A stretch of 64,000 bases of DNA from the NCBI GenBank assembly GCA_038125665.1, contig JAYPEI010000001.1, forward strand, positions 1 to 64,000. Reading direction: 5' to 3'. The notes beneath the pieces were generated by a model. The model did not search any database. It worked only from the letters and a program-made list of their open reading frames with translations, and was not told the DNA's origin. Within the stretch, counting starts at the first letter, position 1, and each line of letters starts with the position of its first letter. This DNA is from CAILUG01 sp038125665 (GTDB taxonomy: Bacteria; Pseudomonadota; Gammaproteobacteria; Pseudomonadales; Pseudohongiellaceae). Below are positions 43,615 to 53,854 of this stretch, piece after piece. A program made the translations under genes and the position numbers.

Positions 43615-44052
43615 CTAGCGAAAATAGCGGTCATAGTGAGCTTCACTTAAAGTATGAAGCTCATCGTTAATTTGTAACAACATGTCACGAACATCCTGCC
43701 CTGCATAGGGGGGTTGTACGGATACCCCCGCCTCACTAATTGACTGTAAGCGATGCAAATGCTTCTGGAGTAACTGGTGTAACCAAAAATAAGGGCTTAG
43801 ATCAGGGTCATAATATACTCTGAAATCTTGGAGAACGGTTTGAAGCTTGTAGTGATCTTGAATTATAAACTTATTACTCATCAACTGCTCTGTGAACAGA
43901 TTTATTCGGGCTTGTACAGCCAGTTTCTGTTCATGTGTAAATCCATTCCAGCCGATTACTTCAAAATTAAAGCGCTTACAACCCCGGCAAATTTTGTCGC
44001 CAAATGAGGTGGTAGAGCAAATTCCAATACACGGGGTTTTCACTGTTTTCAT
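43615..44052 (-). CDS. DUF1289 protein
   Basis: 145 residues. The N-terminus holds the DUF1289 pattern: PCIGICSTTSFGDKICRGCKRFNFEVIGWNGFTHEQK, with four Cys probably binding a metal and the typical W-x-x-x-T/S-x-x-Q-K helix. The remainder (HDRLQS-type helices) is longer than in the minimal domain. No function is established for the family. It converges on lpxH with only four bases between stops. Confidence 0.85.
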   Translation of the reverse strand: MKTVKTPCIGICSTTSFGDKICRGCKRFNFEVIGWNGFTHEQKLAVQARINLFTEQLMSNKFIIQDHYKLQTVLQDFRVYYDPDLSPYFWLHQLLQKHLHRLQSISEAGVSVQPPYAGQDVRDMLLQINDELHTLSEAHYDRYFR

Positions 44053-44167
44053 ATCAGTATTTTACCAAAATTTCAAAGAGACTGCTGGTGGCGAGGACCA
44101 TCACTTTCGCTTACAATATCTTCATTTATTGCTATTTATTCCACTTTGACGATACGAGGTAAGCGTA

Positions 44168-46762
44168 GTGTTGGATGCCTATCGAAATCATGTTGCAGAA
44201 CGGCAAGCAATGGGCATAGTCCCAAAGCCACTGGATGCAGAACAAACTGCGGCCCTAATTGAACTTTTGAAAAACCCTCCAGCTGATGAAGATGACTTCC
44301 TGCTAGACTTGCTAACCAACCGAATTCCGGCGGGAGTAGATGAAGCGGCTTACGTAAAAGCTGGCTTCTTAAGCGCAATAGCGAAAGGAACTGACCACTC
44401 TCCTATACTGGATAAAGCTCATGCTGTTAAATTACTGGGTACTATGCTTGGGGGCTACAACATATCCACGCTAGTTGACTTACTGTCCGATTCAGAGCTT
44501 GGGGGACTAGCTGCAGATCAGCTATGCCACACTTTGTTGATGTTTGATGCCTTCCATGACGTAGAAGAACTTGCCAAAAGTGGAAATCCTCACGCTCAGC
44601 GGACACTTCAATCTTGGGCCGAGGGGGAGTGGTTTTCTTCTCTAGCTAAGGTGCCAGAAAAGATAACTGTAGCTGTTTTCAAAGTTCCAGGTGAGACCAA
44701 CACCGACGATTTATCCCCGGCTCCTGATGCTTGGTCAAGACCAGACATTCCACTTCACGCACTCGCGATGTATAAAAATCCTCGCGATGGTGTCACCAAT
44801 GCTATCGCTCAAATCGAAGAGCTCAAGACTACTGGATATCCGGTAGCGCTTGTTGGAGATGTGGTTGGAACAGGTTCATCTCGTAAATCTGCGACTAACT
44901 CGGTGCTCTGGCACATGGGTAATGACATCCCTTATATTCCTAACAAAAGAGCCGGCGGGGTGTGTATTGGTGGACAAATAGCTCCTATCTTCTTTAATAC
45001 GATGGAAGATGCAGGTGCTTTACCAATAGAGTGCGACGTCAGTAATCTTGAGACTGGCATGTTAGTAGACATCTATCCATATAAAGGTCTTATTTGCGCT
45101 CATGACGCTGAGACGGTGCTCAGCGAATTTAGTTTGAAAACTCAAATTATTCTTGATGAAGTGCAGTCGGGTGGACGAATTCCATTGATTATAGGTCGTG
45201 GGCTTACTGATCGTGCACGTACCAGTCTAGGACTCCCCCCATCGGATCTGTTTCGCCGTCCAGTGACTCCTTCAAAAAGCGACAAAGGTTTCACTCTCGC
45301 ACAAAAAATGGTGGGAATGGCCTGTGGCGTTGATGGAGTTCGTCCAGGGACTTATTGCGAACCGAGGATGACAACAGTGGGCTCCCAGGACACCACCGGG
45401 CCGATGACTCGAGACGAATTAAAAGACCTAGCTTGTCTTGGTTTTTCTGCTGATCTGGTGATGCAAAGCTTCTGTCATACTGCAGCTTATCCAAAACCTG
45501 TAGATATCCAGACTCAGCATACTCTACCTGACTTCATACGAAACCGTGGTGGTGTATCGTTAAGACCTGGTGATGGAATAATACACAGCTGGCTTAATCG
45601 CATGCTAATGCCTGATACCTGTGGAACTGGGGGAGATTCACATACTCGTTTCCCCATCGGTATCTCCTTCCCTGCGGGCTCGGGTCTTGTAGCCTTCGCC
45701 GCAGCAACTGGAGTCATGCCTTTGGATATGCCTGAATCGGTATTAGTTCGTTTCAAAGGGAAAATGCAGCCTGGTATCACCTTACGGGACCTCGTAAATG
45801 CTATCCCCTACGCAGCTATTCAACAGGGCCTCCTAACTGTAGAGAAGAAAGGTAAGAAAAATATTTATTCTGGTCGTATTTTGGAAATTGAAGGGCTACC
45901 CGATCTAAAAATCGAGCAGGCCTTCGAACTTTCAGATGCCTCAGCTGAAAGATCAGCTGCAGGCTGCACGATCAAGTTAAACAAAGGACCCATTATCGAA
46001 TACCTCAACAGCAATATCGTTCTGTTGCGCTGGATGATAAGTGAAGGGTATGGCGATCCACGGACACTAGAGAGACGCGCCCAATCTATGCAAGCTTGGT
46101 TAACAAATCCTGAATTACTCGAAGCAGACGAGGACGCAGAGTATGCCGAAATCATTGAGATTGATCTTGATAAAATTAAAGAGCCCCTGCTGGCCTGCCC
46201 CAATGATCCAGATGACGTTAAACCCTTAAGTGAAGTTGCTGGTACGCCAATCAATGAAGTTTTCATTGGCTCATGTATGACTAATATTGGTCACTTCCGA
46301 GCTGCAGCACAAGTTCTTGAACAAAATAAAGGGGCTTTACCAACCAGACTTTGGGTAAGCCCGCCAACTCGTATGGATCAACATCAACTCACAGAAGAAG
46401 GCATCTACTCAATATTCGGTAAAAGTGGTGCAAGAACTGAAATGCCTGGATGCTCCCTTTGCATGGGTAACCAAGCTCGAGTTGCACCTGGATCTACCGT
46501 AATTTCAACATCCACACGTAATTTCCCGAACCGACTTGGTGATGGAGCTAATGTATACTTGTCTTCTTCCGAAATGGCTTCTGTTTGCGCTACCTTAGGC
46601 CGAATTCCAACCGTAGGAGAGTATCTACAGTTCATGGAACGTATTGATACCATGTCTGCTGATATCTATCGTTATCTAAACTTCAACGAAATCGCCGATT
46701 TCATGCAGGCCTCTGAGAAAGCCAAGAATATTCCCCTGCAGAACATCGTCGAGGTCGCTTAA
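44168..46762 (+). CDS. acnB: Aconitate hydratase B
   Basis: 864 residues from GTG 44168, the normal AcnB length. The N-terminal HEAT-like domain begins LDAYRNHVAERQAMGIVPKPLD. The swivel domain follows with GDVVGTGSSRKSATNS. The 4Fe-4S cysteines are in DTCGTGGDSHT, GSCMTN and PGCSLCMGNQ. It interconverts citrate and isocitrate in the TCA cycle and is also a 2-methylaconitate hydratase in relatives. Transcribed alone or with the next gene 13 bases on. Confidence 0.97.
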   Translation: MLDAYRNHVAERQAMGIVPKPLDAEQTAALIELLKNPPADEDDFLLDLLTNRIPAGVDEAAYVKAGFLSAIAKGTDHSPILDKAHAVKLLGTMLGGYNISTLVDLLSDSELGGLAADQLCHTLLMFDAFHDVEELAKSGNPHAQRTLQSWAEGEWFSSLAKVPEKITVAVFKVPGETNTDDLSPAPDAWSRPDIPLHALAMYKNPRDGVTNAIAQIEELKTTGYPVALVGDVVGTGSSRKSATNSVLWHMGNDIPYIPNKRAGGVCIGGQIAPIFFNTMEDAGALPIECDVSNLETGMLVDIYPYKGLICAHDAETVLSEFSLKTQIILDEVQSGGRIPLIIGRGLTDRARTSLGLPPSDLFRRPVTPSKSDKGFTLAQKMVGMACGVDGVRPGTYCEPRMTTVGSQDTTGPMTRDELKDLACLGFSADLVMQSFCHTAAYPKPVDIQTQHTLPDFIRNRGGVSLRPGDGIIHSWLNRMLMPDTCGTGGDSHTRFPIGISFPAGSGLVAFAAATGVMPLDMPESVLVRFKGKMQPGITLRDLVNAIPYAAIQQGLLTVEKKGKKNIYSGRILEIEGLPDLKIEQAFELSDASAERSAAGCTIKLNKGPIIEYLNSNIVLLRWMISEGYGDPRTLERRAQSMQAWLTNPELLEADEDAEYAEIIEIDLDKIKEPLLACPNDPDDVKPLSEVAGTPINEVFIGSCMTNIGHFRAAAQVLEQNKGALPTRLWVSPPTRMDQHQLTEEGIYSIFGKSGARTEMPGCSLCMGNQARVAPGSTVISTSTRNFPNRLGDGANVYLSSSEMASVCATLGRIPTVGEYLQFMERIDTMSADIYRYLNFNEIADFMQASEKAKNIPLQNIVEVA

Positions 46763-46775
46763 CCTTAACTCGGCA

Positions 46776-47780
46776 ATGACTTGCACCGAGCTGCTTAATG
46801 CCCGACTGACAAAAGATCGTAGTCGGGCTCAACAACTTCTTCAAGCTGGCGAACTAGTTGCTGTACCCACTGAAACGGTCTATGGATTAGCTGCCGATGC
46901 GAGCAACCCTGATGCTGTGGCCAAGATTTTCACGGCCAAACAACGTCCAGCTAATCATCCGCTCATCGTTCATTTGAGCAAATTAGAGCAACTCGATAAC
47001 TGGGCCGAAAACATACCCCCTGCAGCGTATAAACTTGTCTCTAAGTTCTGGCCAGGCCCGTTGACACTTTTACTACAAAAAGCTAGACATGTATCTTCAC
47101 TCATTACTGGTGGGCGTCAAAGTATCGCCCTGCGAATGCCTGAACACCCCTTGCTACTAGAGCTTTTGTCACAGATAAATATGGCCGTGGCTGCCCCTTC
47201 GGCAAATTTGCATAAAAAATTAAGTCCTGTGCGGGCAGAACAGGTGATGGAATCTATGCAAGGAAGACTGGCGGCTGTCCTCGATGGTGGCCCCTGTCGC
47301 TTTGGTATAGAATCTACGATCATTGATTTACGCCAAAGACCTTTTAAATTACTACGAAGTGGACCTTTGACTCGCAAAGAGCTAGAAGAGGTATTAGAAG
47401 AGTTAGTTTTACTTCCTATCGTTCATGATGTTGCTATACCAGGAAACATGGCTGATCATTACCAACCCCGTACTCCCTTACTTGTCTGTAAACTGACTCA
47501 ATTATCTGAGCTTTGTATGAAATATCGCGAAAAAAAGGTGATGATTTTACGCTGGAGTAAAGTAGAAACATTATCCTCAGACCTAGCTTTAACTTGTCAC
47601 GAGATATTTAGCATGCCTCAAGATAAAAACAGTTATGCCGCCCTATTGTATGACACACTTCACAGCGTAGATGGGAGCGGTTTTGATTTAATTTTGCTTG
47701 AACAGCCACCCCAAACAGAGGAGTGGTTGGATGTGAACGACAGGTTGCAAAGGGCTACTTATAAAAGAGCTATAGAATAA
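46776..47780 (+). CDS. tsaC: L-threonylcarbamoyladenylate synthase (Sua5 type)
   Basis: 334 residues, the longer Sua5-like form instead of the short TsaC. The YrdC domain covers about residues 10-205 (VAVPTETVYGLAADASNPDAV, FTAKQRPANHPLIVH, FWPGPLTLLL, APSANLHKKLSP) and a C-terminal Sua5 domain follows a linker (NMADHYQPRTPLLV). It makes threonylcarbamoyl-AMP for the t6A37 modification of tRNAs. It lies 13 bases after acnB, so read-through is likely. Confidence 0.92.
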   Translation: MTCTELLNARLTKDRSRAQQLLQAGELVAVPTETVYGLAADASNPDAVAKIFTAKQRPANHPLIVHLSKLEQLDNWAENIPPAAYKLVSKFWPGPLTLLLQKARHVSSLITGGRQSIALRMPEHPLLLELLSQINMAVAAPSANLHKKLSPVRAEQVMESMQGRLAAVLDGGPCRFGIESTIIDLRQRPFKLLRSGPLTRKELEEVLEELVLLPIVHDVAIPGNMADHYQPRTPLLVCKLTQLSELCMKYREKKVMILRWSKVETLSSDLALTCHEIFSMPQDKNSYAALLYDTLHSVDGSGFDLILLEQPPQTEEWLDVNDRLQRATYKRAIE

Positions 47781-47810
47781 TCAAGTCTTAAATAGCCCAC
47801 CAATTAAGCC

Positions 47811-48527
47811 TTAAATATTATCTATGTTGTGGTAGATATTTTGCACGTCATCAACATTGTTGAGCATATCCATGAATTTTTCAAATAAGGGAATATCATC
47901 TCCACTAATCTTGACGTGAGTTTGAGGTATAAATTGGATTTCATCTACCTCATAAATAACTTCACCGAAAGCTTCATGTAACGCAGCTTTAGCTTTTGCA
48001 TACTCTGTGTTGGGTGCAAAAACCGTTAACAGACCTTCATCTTCCTCAATGTCACTGACGTCCACGTCTGCATTTAACAAAGCCTCCATGACTGCTTCTT
48101 CATCGCCTTTGAAAGATAGGATTAGACTGTGATCGAACATATGACTCACAGTCCCTTGAGTGCCCAATTTTGAATTGGTTTTAGTAAAGCACTGACGAAC
48201 ATCACCAAAAGTACGGTTTGGATTATCAGTGAGACATTCAACAATGAACATACTAGAGCCAGGACCAAATCCTTCATAACGAGCAATGGAATAATCTTCA
48301 CCTCCGCCTCCACGAGCTTTGTCCAATGCTTTATCAATTACGTGTGCTGGCACTTGATCACGCTTAGCGCGGTCAATGATTGCACGTAATGCAAGGTTAC
48401 CACTTGGCTCAGATCCACCCTGCTTCGCAATCATATAGATTTCTCGACCATAACGGCCATAGATGCGGGACTTCATTGCCGAAGTCTTAGCCATGGAGTC
48501 CTTTCTATTTTGATATGCACGTCCCAT
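47811..48527 (-). CDS. YebC/PmpR-family protein, YeeN subgroup
   Basis: 238 residues. Landmarks are MGRAYQNRKDSMAKTSAMKSRIYGRYGREIY, RAKRDQVPAHVIDKALDKARGG, YEGFGPGSSMFIVECLTDN and the end DDVQNIYHNIDNI. They match the YeeN branch more than YebC itself (which opens with MAGHSKW). The family was described as transcriptional regulators, and recent work links it to ribosome stalling relief. Single gene, converging on tsaC. Confidence 0.9.
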   Translation of the reverse strand: MGRAYQNRKDSMAKTSAMKSRIYGRYGREIYMIAKQGGSEPSGNLALRAIIDRAKRDQVPAHVIDKALDKARGGGGEDYSIARYEGFGPGSSMFIVECLTDNPNRTFGDVRQCFTKTNSKLGTQGTVSHMFDHSLILSFKGDEEAVMEALLNADVDVSDIEEDEGLLTVFAPNTEYAKAKAALHEAFGEVIYEVDEIQFIPQTHVKISGDDIPLFEKFMDMLNNVDDVQNIYHNIDNI

Positions 48528-48580
48528 GGGGATCCTTATTACGATAAAAAGCTATATTCTACCTTAAAAAAAACCTTATC

Positions 48581-49894
48581 TCAGTCCTTAGCTGCCGTAA
48601 GGAAGTAAAGTGTCACGGCCGCTAATATTGAACCTGTCCCCATAAGAATTGATACTATCGGTAATTCCAGGCCACCTTGAAGCAAAAAACCCGCAATAAT
48701 CGGTGACAATACTGAGCCACCACGACCTACCCCAATCGTAAAACCCGTGCCAGAGGCTCTTATATGAGTTGGGAAGACTTGTGCCACAATGGCGTACATC
48801 CCGACAATTCCTGAGTTGATAAAGTATCCAGCAAATGCAACTGCTGCAGACAGAATGAATAGATCAGGACTCACCTGACCGAATAGACAGGTAGCTAGCC
48901 AGGAACAGAAGAAAAAGAATAGTGTTAATTTGCGCAAATTAAACCAGCGCGTTAAAAAGCCAAAGCTCAGGCAGCCTATAGCTCCACCAACACTTGCCCA
49001 TGTGAGAACGCCTCCCGCTGAGGCTGGACTAAAGCCCATGTCTACTACAAGTTTTGGTACCCATTTTAAAATGTAATAAAACGTAGTGATGTGCAGGAAG
49101 TAAGACGCAGCTGCCAGTAAGGTAGTAGCGAGCATAGCCTTGCTAAAAATATCAACCCAAGCTTTACCCTTGCTTTGGTTTTCAAGCTCTGGCAGAGCAT
49201 TCACAGTAGGCTGACTTAACTTAGTCATAATAGTATTGATTTTCTCTAAGCCACCCTGTGGTCGTTTACGAACAAGCCAATGCACTGACTCAGGCATAAA
49301 CAAAATAATAGTTGGGATCATCACAGCTGTAACGACTGTGCCGAAATAGAAAACTGAACGCCAATCGTGGGTTTCAAGTAAACGTGAAACGATGTAACCA
49401 CCAAAAACACCTCCCAGAGGATAGCCTGCTGCCATAAGAGCGATTACCATAGGACGCTGCTTGTTACTCGAGAACTCCGCGGCTTGTGCATTAATAGCCG
49501 CCAACATGCCACCAATTCCTAATCCAGTAATGACTCTCCATGTTCCAAGGACCACGAGAGAATCAGTCATGGTGACAGCGTACATCCCCACCACCATCAA
49601 AAGAAGACAGCCCATTATTGTTGGCTTTCGACCTAGTGCATCGGCAACGCCACCCAGAGCAATTGACCCTATTGCCATACCCCAGAGCTCCATAGATAGA
49701 ATGAAACCTAAGCCTACCGTGGTGGTTCCCCACTCTTGAGCAATGCCTGGAGAGGCAAAGCTAATCGCCATGACATCAAAGCCGTCCAACGCATTAAGAG
49801 CAACTGTGAGAATGACTACTAGCCACTGCACACGAGACATCTCATTCTGATCCAGAATTTCGCGCGGGTCTTTGAGCGATTGATTGGTATCCAT
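48581..49894 (-). CDS. MFS transporter, aromatic acid:H+ symporter type, copy 3
   Basis: 437 residues with about twelve membrane helices. The helix 1 signature VALNALDGFDVMAISFASPGIAQEWG and GGVADALGRKPTIMGCLL are those of the aromatic acid:H+ symporter group, like the two transporters in the island. However, it lies outside the island, behind pepN, with no copy of the operator before it. The substrate may be a different organic acid. It stands 48 bases after the pepN stop on the same strand. Confidence 0.85.
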   Translation of the reverse strand: MDTNQSLKDPREILDQNEMSRVQWLVVILTVALNALDGFDVMAISFASPGIAQEWGTTTVGLGFILSMELWGMAIGSIALGGVADALGRKPTIMGCLLLMVVGMYAVTMTDSLVVLGTWRVITGLGIGGMLAAINAQAAEFSSNKQRPMVIALMAAGYPLGGVFGGYIVSRLLETHDWRSVFYFGTVVTAVMIPTIILFMPESVHWLVRKRPQGGLEKINTIMTKLSQPTVNALPELENQSKGKAWVDIFSKAMLATTLLAAASYFLHITTFYYILKWVPKLVVDMGFSPASAGGVLTWASVGGAIGCLSFGFLTRWFNLRKLTLFFFFCSWLATCLFGQVSPDLFILSAAVAFAGYFINSGIVGMYAIVAQVFPTHIRASGTGFTIGVGRGGSVLSPIIAGFLLQGGLELPIVSILMGTGSILAAVTLYFLTAAKD

Positions 49895-49942
49895 GATATC
49901 CCCTTGGTTTTGATCTTATTATTTGTTTTAAAGTTTTATTGG

Positions 49943-52603
49943 TTAAACTACAAGTTCTAAAGATTTAAAGACTACCTCACTTACATCTTTAGATAAATCC
50001 TCTTGTGCTGCAAGTTTTTGTAATGCCGACCGCATCAACTGCTGACGAGACTCATCATGCTTTCTCCAGCGTGTCATTGGAGTGAGAAGTCTTGAGGCGA
50101 TTTGGGGGTTAGTTTTGTTGAGCTTTAGGATCTGATCGATTAAAAAATTATAACCACTACCATCAAGTTTATGAAACCCAATGTGATTATTGTTGCAAAA
50201 GGCGCCAATCACAGCTCTTAGTTTATTTGGGTTATTCCAATCAAAAGCTGGGTGCGCTAAGAGTTTTTCAATGGCGCTAAGACGGTCTTTACCTGGTGTA
50301 GAGGCCTGTAATGAAAACCACTGCTCTACAACCAAGGGTTCTGTTTTCCACTGCAAGTAGAAGTTTTCCATTAGTTCCGTGGCTAATTTACGTGCCCCCT
50401 GAGCCGGACTCAACTGAAGAGCCCTGAGTGCCCCAAGAGCATCCGTCATATTGTCACTTCCTTCAAATTGCAGCCATGCGGCGTGATGCCAGGCGGGATC
50501 CTCCAAAGAGACAAGATAAGACAAGGCCATATTCTTGAGAGCTCTCCTAGATACTTGCTCATGTGAGTAGGTATAAGCCTCTTTTTCTTTATTTGCATGA
50601 TAAATTTCTGCTAACACAAGCTGCAGCTGTCTCGCCAGTTGATGCTTGACCTTTTCTCGAACATTATGAATAAGATCAACATCTATTGAGCTAAAAAGCT
50701 CAGCTAAATAAGCTTCAGAAGGTAATGTTAACAAATTTGCTAGCATGCTCTTATCAATGGAACTTCCGGAGTTATGCAAAAGAGCCTCTCGAAGAACTTT
50801 CTCAAAAGCAACCACTAAAGCCTGATCAAGGTGAAATGATCTTCCCTCACGAAGTTGAGTCATCCCTTGCAAGATAGCATGCAAAGACAGTTGCTGTGCA
50901 GCATCCCACCTGACATAGCCGTCTTGATCATAAGTTAGTAAAAATAGTAAATCATCTTGAGAGTATTCAGCAGTCAGTTTTACAGGCGCAGAAAAACCTC
51001 GCAACAACGAAGGCACTACCGGCTCAGTGATATTAACAAAAGTAAAGTGTTGCTCAGCGTTTTTGATATCGAGTACACGTTCGGTTAGGATCATTTGTTC
51101 ACCAGCTTGCCTGATAGCAACTGGATTCCCTTGAGGGTTCAACAAAGCAAGAGCTAAAGGAATATGAAATGGTTCACCACGACTTTTTTGGATTACCTTC
51201 ATATGCAATTGATTGGATGAGTTATTATATTCCCAACTGACAGATAATTCTGGTGTCCCAGCCTGTGTGTACCACCGACGAAACTGTTGGAGATTTTGAC
51301 CACTGACCTCCTCCATCACCTGGACAAAGTCCTCCGTGGTCACTGCCTGACCATCAAAGCGTGAAAAATAAATATCTGTTGCTTCTCGAAACTTCTCCTT
51401 TCCCAACATTCGAGCCAGCATGCCAACTACTTCAGCTCCTTTTTCGTAAATGGTTACCGTGTAAAAGTTTGAAATTTCAATATAAGAATCCGGCCTAACA
51501 GCATGAGCCATAGGACCTGCATCTTCTGCGAACTGTACAGTTCTAAGAAAGTTGACTTCTTCTACTCTATTAACGGCAGCAGAACCCATAGACGCGGAAA
51601 ATTGTCCATCCCGATAGACAGTAAAACCTTCCTTCAGGCTTAACTGAAACCAGTCACGACAAGTGACTCTATTACCCGACCAATTATGAAAGTATTCATG
51701 GGCAACGATCGCTTCAATTCTCTGAAAAGCAACATCTGTGGTAACTTTAGGATTAGCTAAAATGCACGAGGAGTTAAAAATATTTAGCCCTTTGTTTTCC
51801 ATTGCTCCCATATTGAAATGATCAACAGCAACTATCATGAAAATATCTAGATCATACTCACGACCATAGACCTCTTCATCCCAGCGCATTGCTCGCTTGA
51901 GTGATTCCATAGCGAAGTCACACTTATTAAGATCTTTTGCTTCAACAAAAATCTTCAAGGTCACTTCACGTCCCGAGCAAGTAGTGAACCTATCCGAGAC
52001 AGACTCTAACTGCCCCGCCACTAAAGCGAATAGGTAAGAAGGCTTTGGAAAGGGGTCTTCCCAAACCGCATAGTGTCTACCCTCTGGTAATTCCCCTTTA
52101 TCAATACAGTTCCCATTAGATAAAAGAACTGGGTAATTAGCCTTATCCGCTTCAATGCGAGTTGTAAATCTGGAAAGTACATCTGGTCGATCCGGGTAGT
52201 AAGTGATACGTCGAAAACCTTCTGCTTCACATTGCGTACAGAACATTTCATTACTTTTATACAAACCCTCCAGAGTAGTATTACTTTGCGGTTTAATGCG
52301 AGTTATCGAACTGATAACATATTCATCTGGTAGAGAAGTGAGCACCAATGACTCTTTAGTCAAAGTATATTCATCCTCAATTAATACACGACCGTCCAAA
52401 GCTAGCTCTATTAATTCCAGTCTAACACCATAAAGTATCAAGCTATTTTCAAAAGACTCATTATTGGTGTTTTTTTGAAATTTCATCTGACAATATACGA
52501 GCGCATGAGTTTCAAAAAGTGTAAAGGTTAGTGTAGTTGTCTTAAGAAGATAGTTAGGAGCCTGGTAGTTAGCTAAATAAACTGTCTGATTTGCTGCGTT
52601 CAT
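49943..52603 (-). CDS. pepN: Aminopeptidase N (M1 family)
   Basis: 886 residues, the usual PepN size. GAMENKG (exopeptidase motif) precedes the zinc site HEYFHNW (His302, Glu303, His306) with the third ligand Glu in LSLKEGFTVYRDGQF. The C-terminal helical domain is complete. A broad-specificity cytosolic aminopeptidase. It follows the DUF2797 gene by 37 bases in a long minus-strand run that starts at nadK. Confidence 0.97.
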   Translation of the reverse strand: MNAANQTVYLANYQAPNYLLKTTTLTFTLFETHALVYCQMKFQKNTNNESFENSLILYGVRLELIELALDGRVLIEDEYTLTKESLVLTSLPDEYVISSITRIKPQSNTTLEGLYKSNEMFCTQCEAEGFRRITYYPDRPDVLSRFTTRIEADKANYPVLLSNGNCIDKGELPEGRHYAVWEDPFPKPSYLFALVAGQLESVSDRFTTCSGREVTLKIFVEAKDLNKCDFAMESLKRAMRWDEEVYGREYDLDIFMIVAVDHFNMGAMENKGLNIFNSSCILANPKVTTDVAFQRIEAIVAHEYFHNWSGNRVTCRDWFQLSLKEGFTVYRDGQFSASMGSAAVNRVEEVNFLRTVQFAEDAGPMAHAVRPDSYIEISNFYTVTIYEKGAEVVGMLARMLGKEKFREATDIYFSRFDGQAVTTEDFVQVMEEVSGQNLQQFRRWYTQAGTPELSVSWEYNNSSNQLHMKVIQKSRGEPFHIPLALALLNPQGNPVAIRQAGEQMILTERVLDIKNAEQHFTFVNITEPVVPSLLRGFSAPVKLTAEYSQDDLLFLLTYDQDGYVRWDAAQQLSLHAILQGMTQLREGRSFHLDQALVVAFEKVLREALLHNSGSSIDKSMLANLLTLPSEAYLAELFSSIDVDLIHNVREKVKHQLARQLQLVLAEIYHANKEKEAYTYSHEQVSRRALKNMALSYLVSLEDPAWHHAAWLQFEGSDNMTDALGALRALQLSPAQGARKLATELMENFYLQWKTEPLVVEQWFSLQASTPGKDRLSAIEKLLAHPAFDWNNPNKLRAVIGAFCNNNHIGFHKLDGSGYNFLIDQILKLNKTNPQIASRLLTPMTRWRKHDESRQQLMRSALQKLAAQEDLSKDVSEVVFKSLELVV

Positions 52604-52640
52604 AAATTTCCTATGATACAGGTGGCTAGGCTAATGGGAG

Positions 52641-53588
52641 CTAATTGACACTGACAGTCAAAGAGTAGCCAGTATATTTGCGTATATTTAGTACCCCCTC
52701 TGGAAATATTAAGTACTGCCCCTTCATGCCCAATAACTCTCCTGAAAAAGTTTTCTCTTTTTCAAGATCTATGACAGTTAAAGAAGGAGCAACAACTGGA
52801 ATCTTTTTATTCTCGTTGTTGTAATCACTATAGCCCTTGCAGGGATAACTAAATTCTACTGACTCAACACCCACAAGGATTGAGATATCTAGTTCGCCTT
52901 CATGATGGCGTAAATCATTGAGCTCATTAGCTACGAGGGTAAATAATCGCTCAGCCTCTGCTGACATATTCAGAGGTTTTTGCTCCATTCCTCCTTGGAG
53001 CATAGCCCGCCAATTAGTTCTGTCTGTTACGTAAGTACGAAAAAGTGCTTCGCAGAATCCTGCCTGTTGCCTGGTACGTGTACGAATAATTGCCAAGGCC
53101 TGAGTCGCCCCCTGATCCAGCCACCGTATGGGTGCCTGAGATGCACGAGTTATACCGACTTTCAAACCAGAGGAATTGGCTAAATAGACAAGATGATCTT
53201 GCATGCAATAATGCTCCCCCCATACTGGTTCACGGCAGGTTCCTTGCGAATAGTGGCACCTTTCAGGTGCCATGATACAAGTGTCACATTGTGCCAGCCT
53301 TTGAAAACATGAGTAGCAATAGCCCTGGTTATAGCTTTTTGGTGTCACCTTATTGCAATCAACACAACGAATTTCTCCATGGTAAGTAAACGAAAGTAAG
53401 TGGCCTATACAATCGTTCAGTTTTAGCACACTACTTGACTCTACTCTTGATGAGGTTTTGCTTGCTGTAGAAAGTGAAGTTTCGCCGACAGATAAAATAT
53501 GCTTCTGTAAGACTAATTGGTAAGACGCAGGATGTTCTGCTCGTATGTGTAATTTTCGAACTAACCCACTTAACTCATTCGATAACAT
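52641..53588 (-). CDS. DUF2797 protein
   Basis: 315 residues from ATG 53588, whose A is shared with the TGA of the DUF1315 gene, so translation is coupled. The family's many Cys residues are present: CVDCNKVTPKSYNQGYCYSCFQRLAQCDTC, then ERCHYSQGTCREPVWGEHYCMQDHLVYLANSSGLKVGITR. This suggests zinc binding, with a GIY-YIG-like opening (VYLANSSGLKVGITR). Function is not established. It sits in a conserved gammaproteobacterial run with DUF1315 and pepN. Confidence 0.88.
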   Translation of the reverse strand: MLSNELSGLVRKLHIRAEHPASYQLVLQKHILSVGETSLSTASKTSSRVESSSVLKLNDCIGHLLSFTYHGEIRCVDCNKVTPKSYNQGYCYSCFQRLAQCDTCIMAPERCHYSQGTCREPVWGEHYCMQDHLVYLANSSGLKVGITRASQAPIRWLDQGATQALAIIRTRTRQQAGFCEALFRTYVTDRTNWRAMLQGGMEQKPLNMSAEAERLFTLVANELNDLRHHEGELDISILVGVESVEFSYPCKGYSDYNNENKKIPVVAPSLTVIDLEKEKTFSGELLGMKGQYLIFPEGVLNIRKYTGYSLTVSVN

Positions 53589-53854
53589 CAATGTTTCTCA
53601 CACCTTGTAGGATAATCTTTGGAGATATACGCGACTCTCTCCGCTTCAGGCAAATGTAGCTGATCATAAAGAATGATTGCCTGCAGACAAGTTTCTCGCT
53701 GGGCAAGTGTCAGTTTATCACCATTAGCCCACTTACCTAATTCAACAGCTTCTTTCAAAGCCAGGTAATGCTCAACTGTCATATTTTCAATTAGCTCCGC
53801 ATAGCTTGCTGGCTTTTCCATGAGTTTAATTGAATTATCTGAATTATTTGTCAT
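53588..53854 (-). CDS. DUF1315 protein (YeaC-like)
   Basis: 88 residues, a small all-helical protein: SYAELIENMTVEHYLALKEAVELGKWANGDKLTLAQRETCLQAIILYDQLHLPEAERVAYI. This pattern matches DUF1315, known as YeaC in E. coli, whose function is unknown. Its start overlaps the end of glpG by 11 bases and its stop overlaps the DUF2797 start, so all three are coupled. Confidence 0.85.
   Translation of the reverse strand: MTNNSDNSIKLMEKPASYAELIENMTVEHYLALKEAVELGKWANGDKLTLAQRETCLQAIILYDQLHLPEAERVAYISKDYPTRCEKH

Noticed and set aside
45865..46266. 133-codon antisense frame within acnB
   Set aside because: Shadow of the aconitase reading frame; Ser-rich composition and no start signal.
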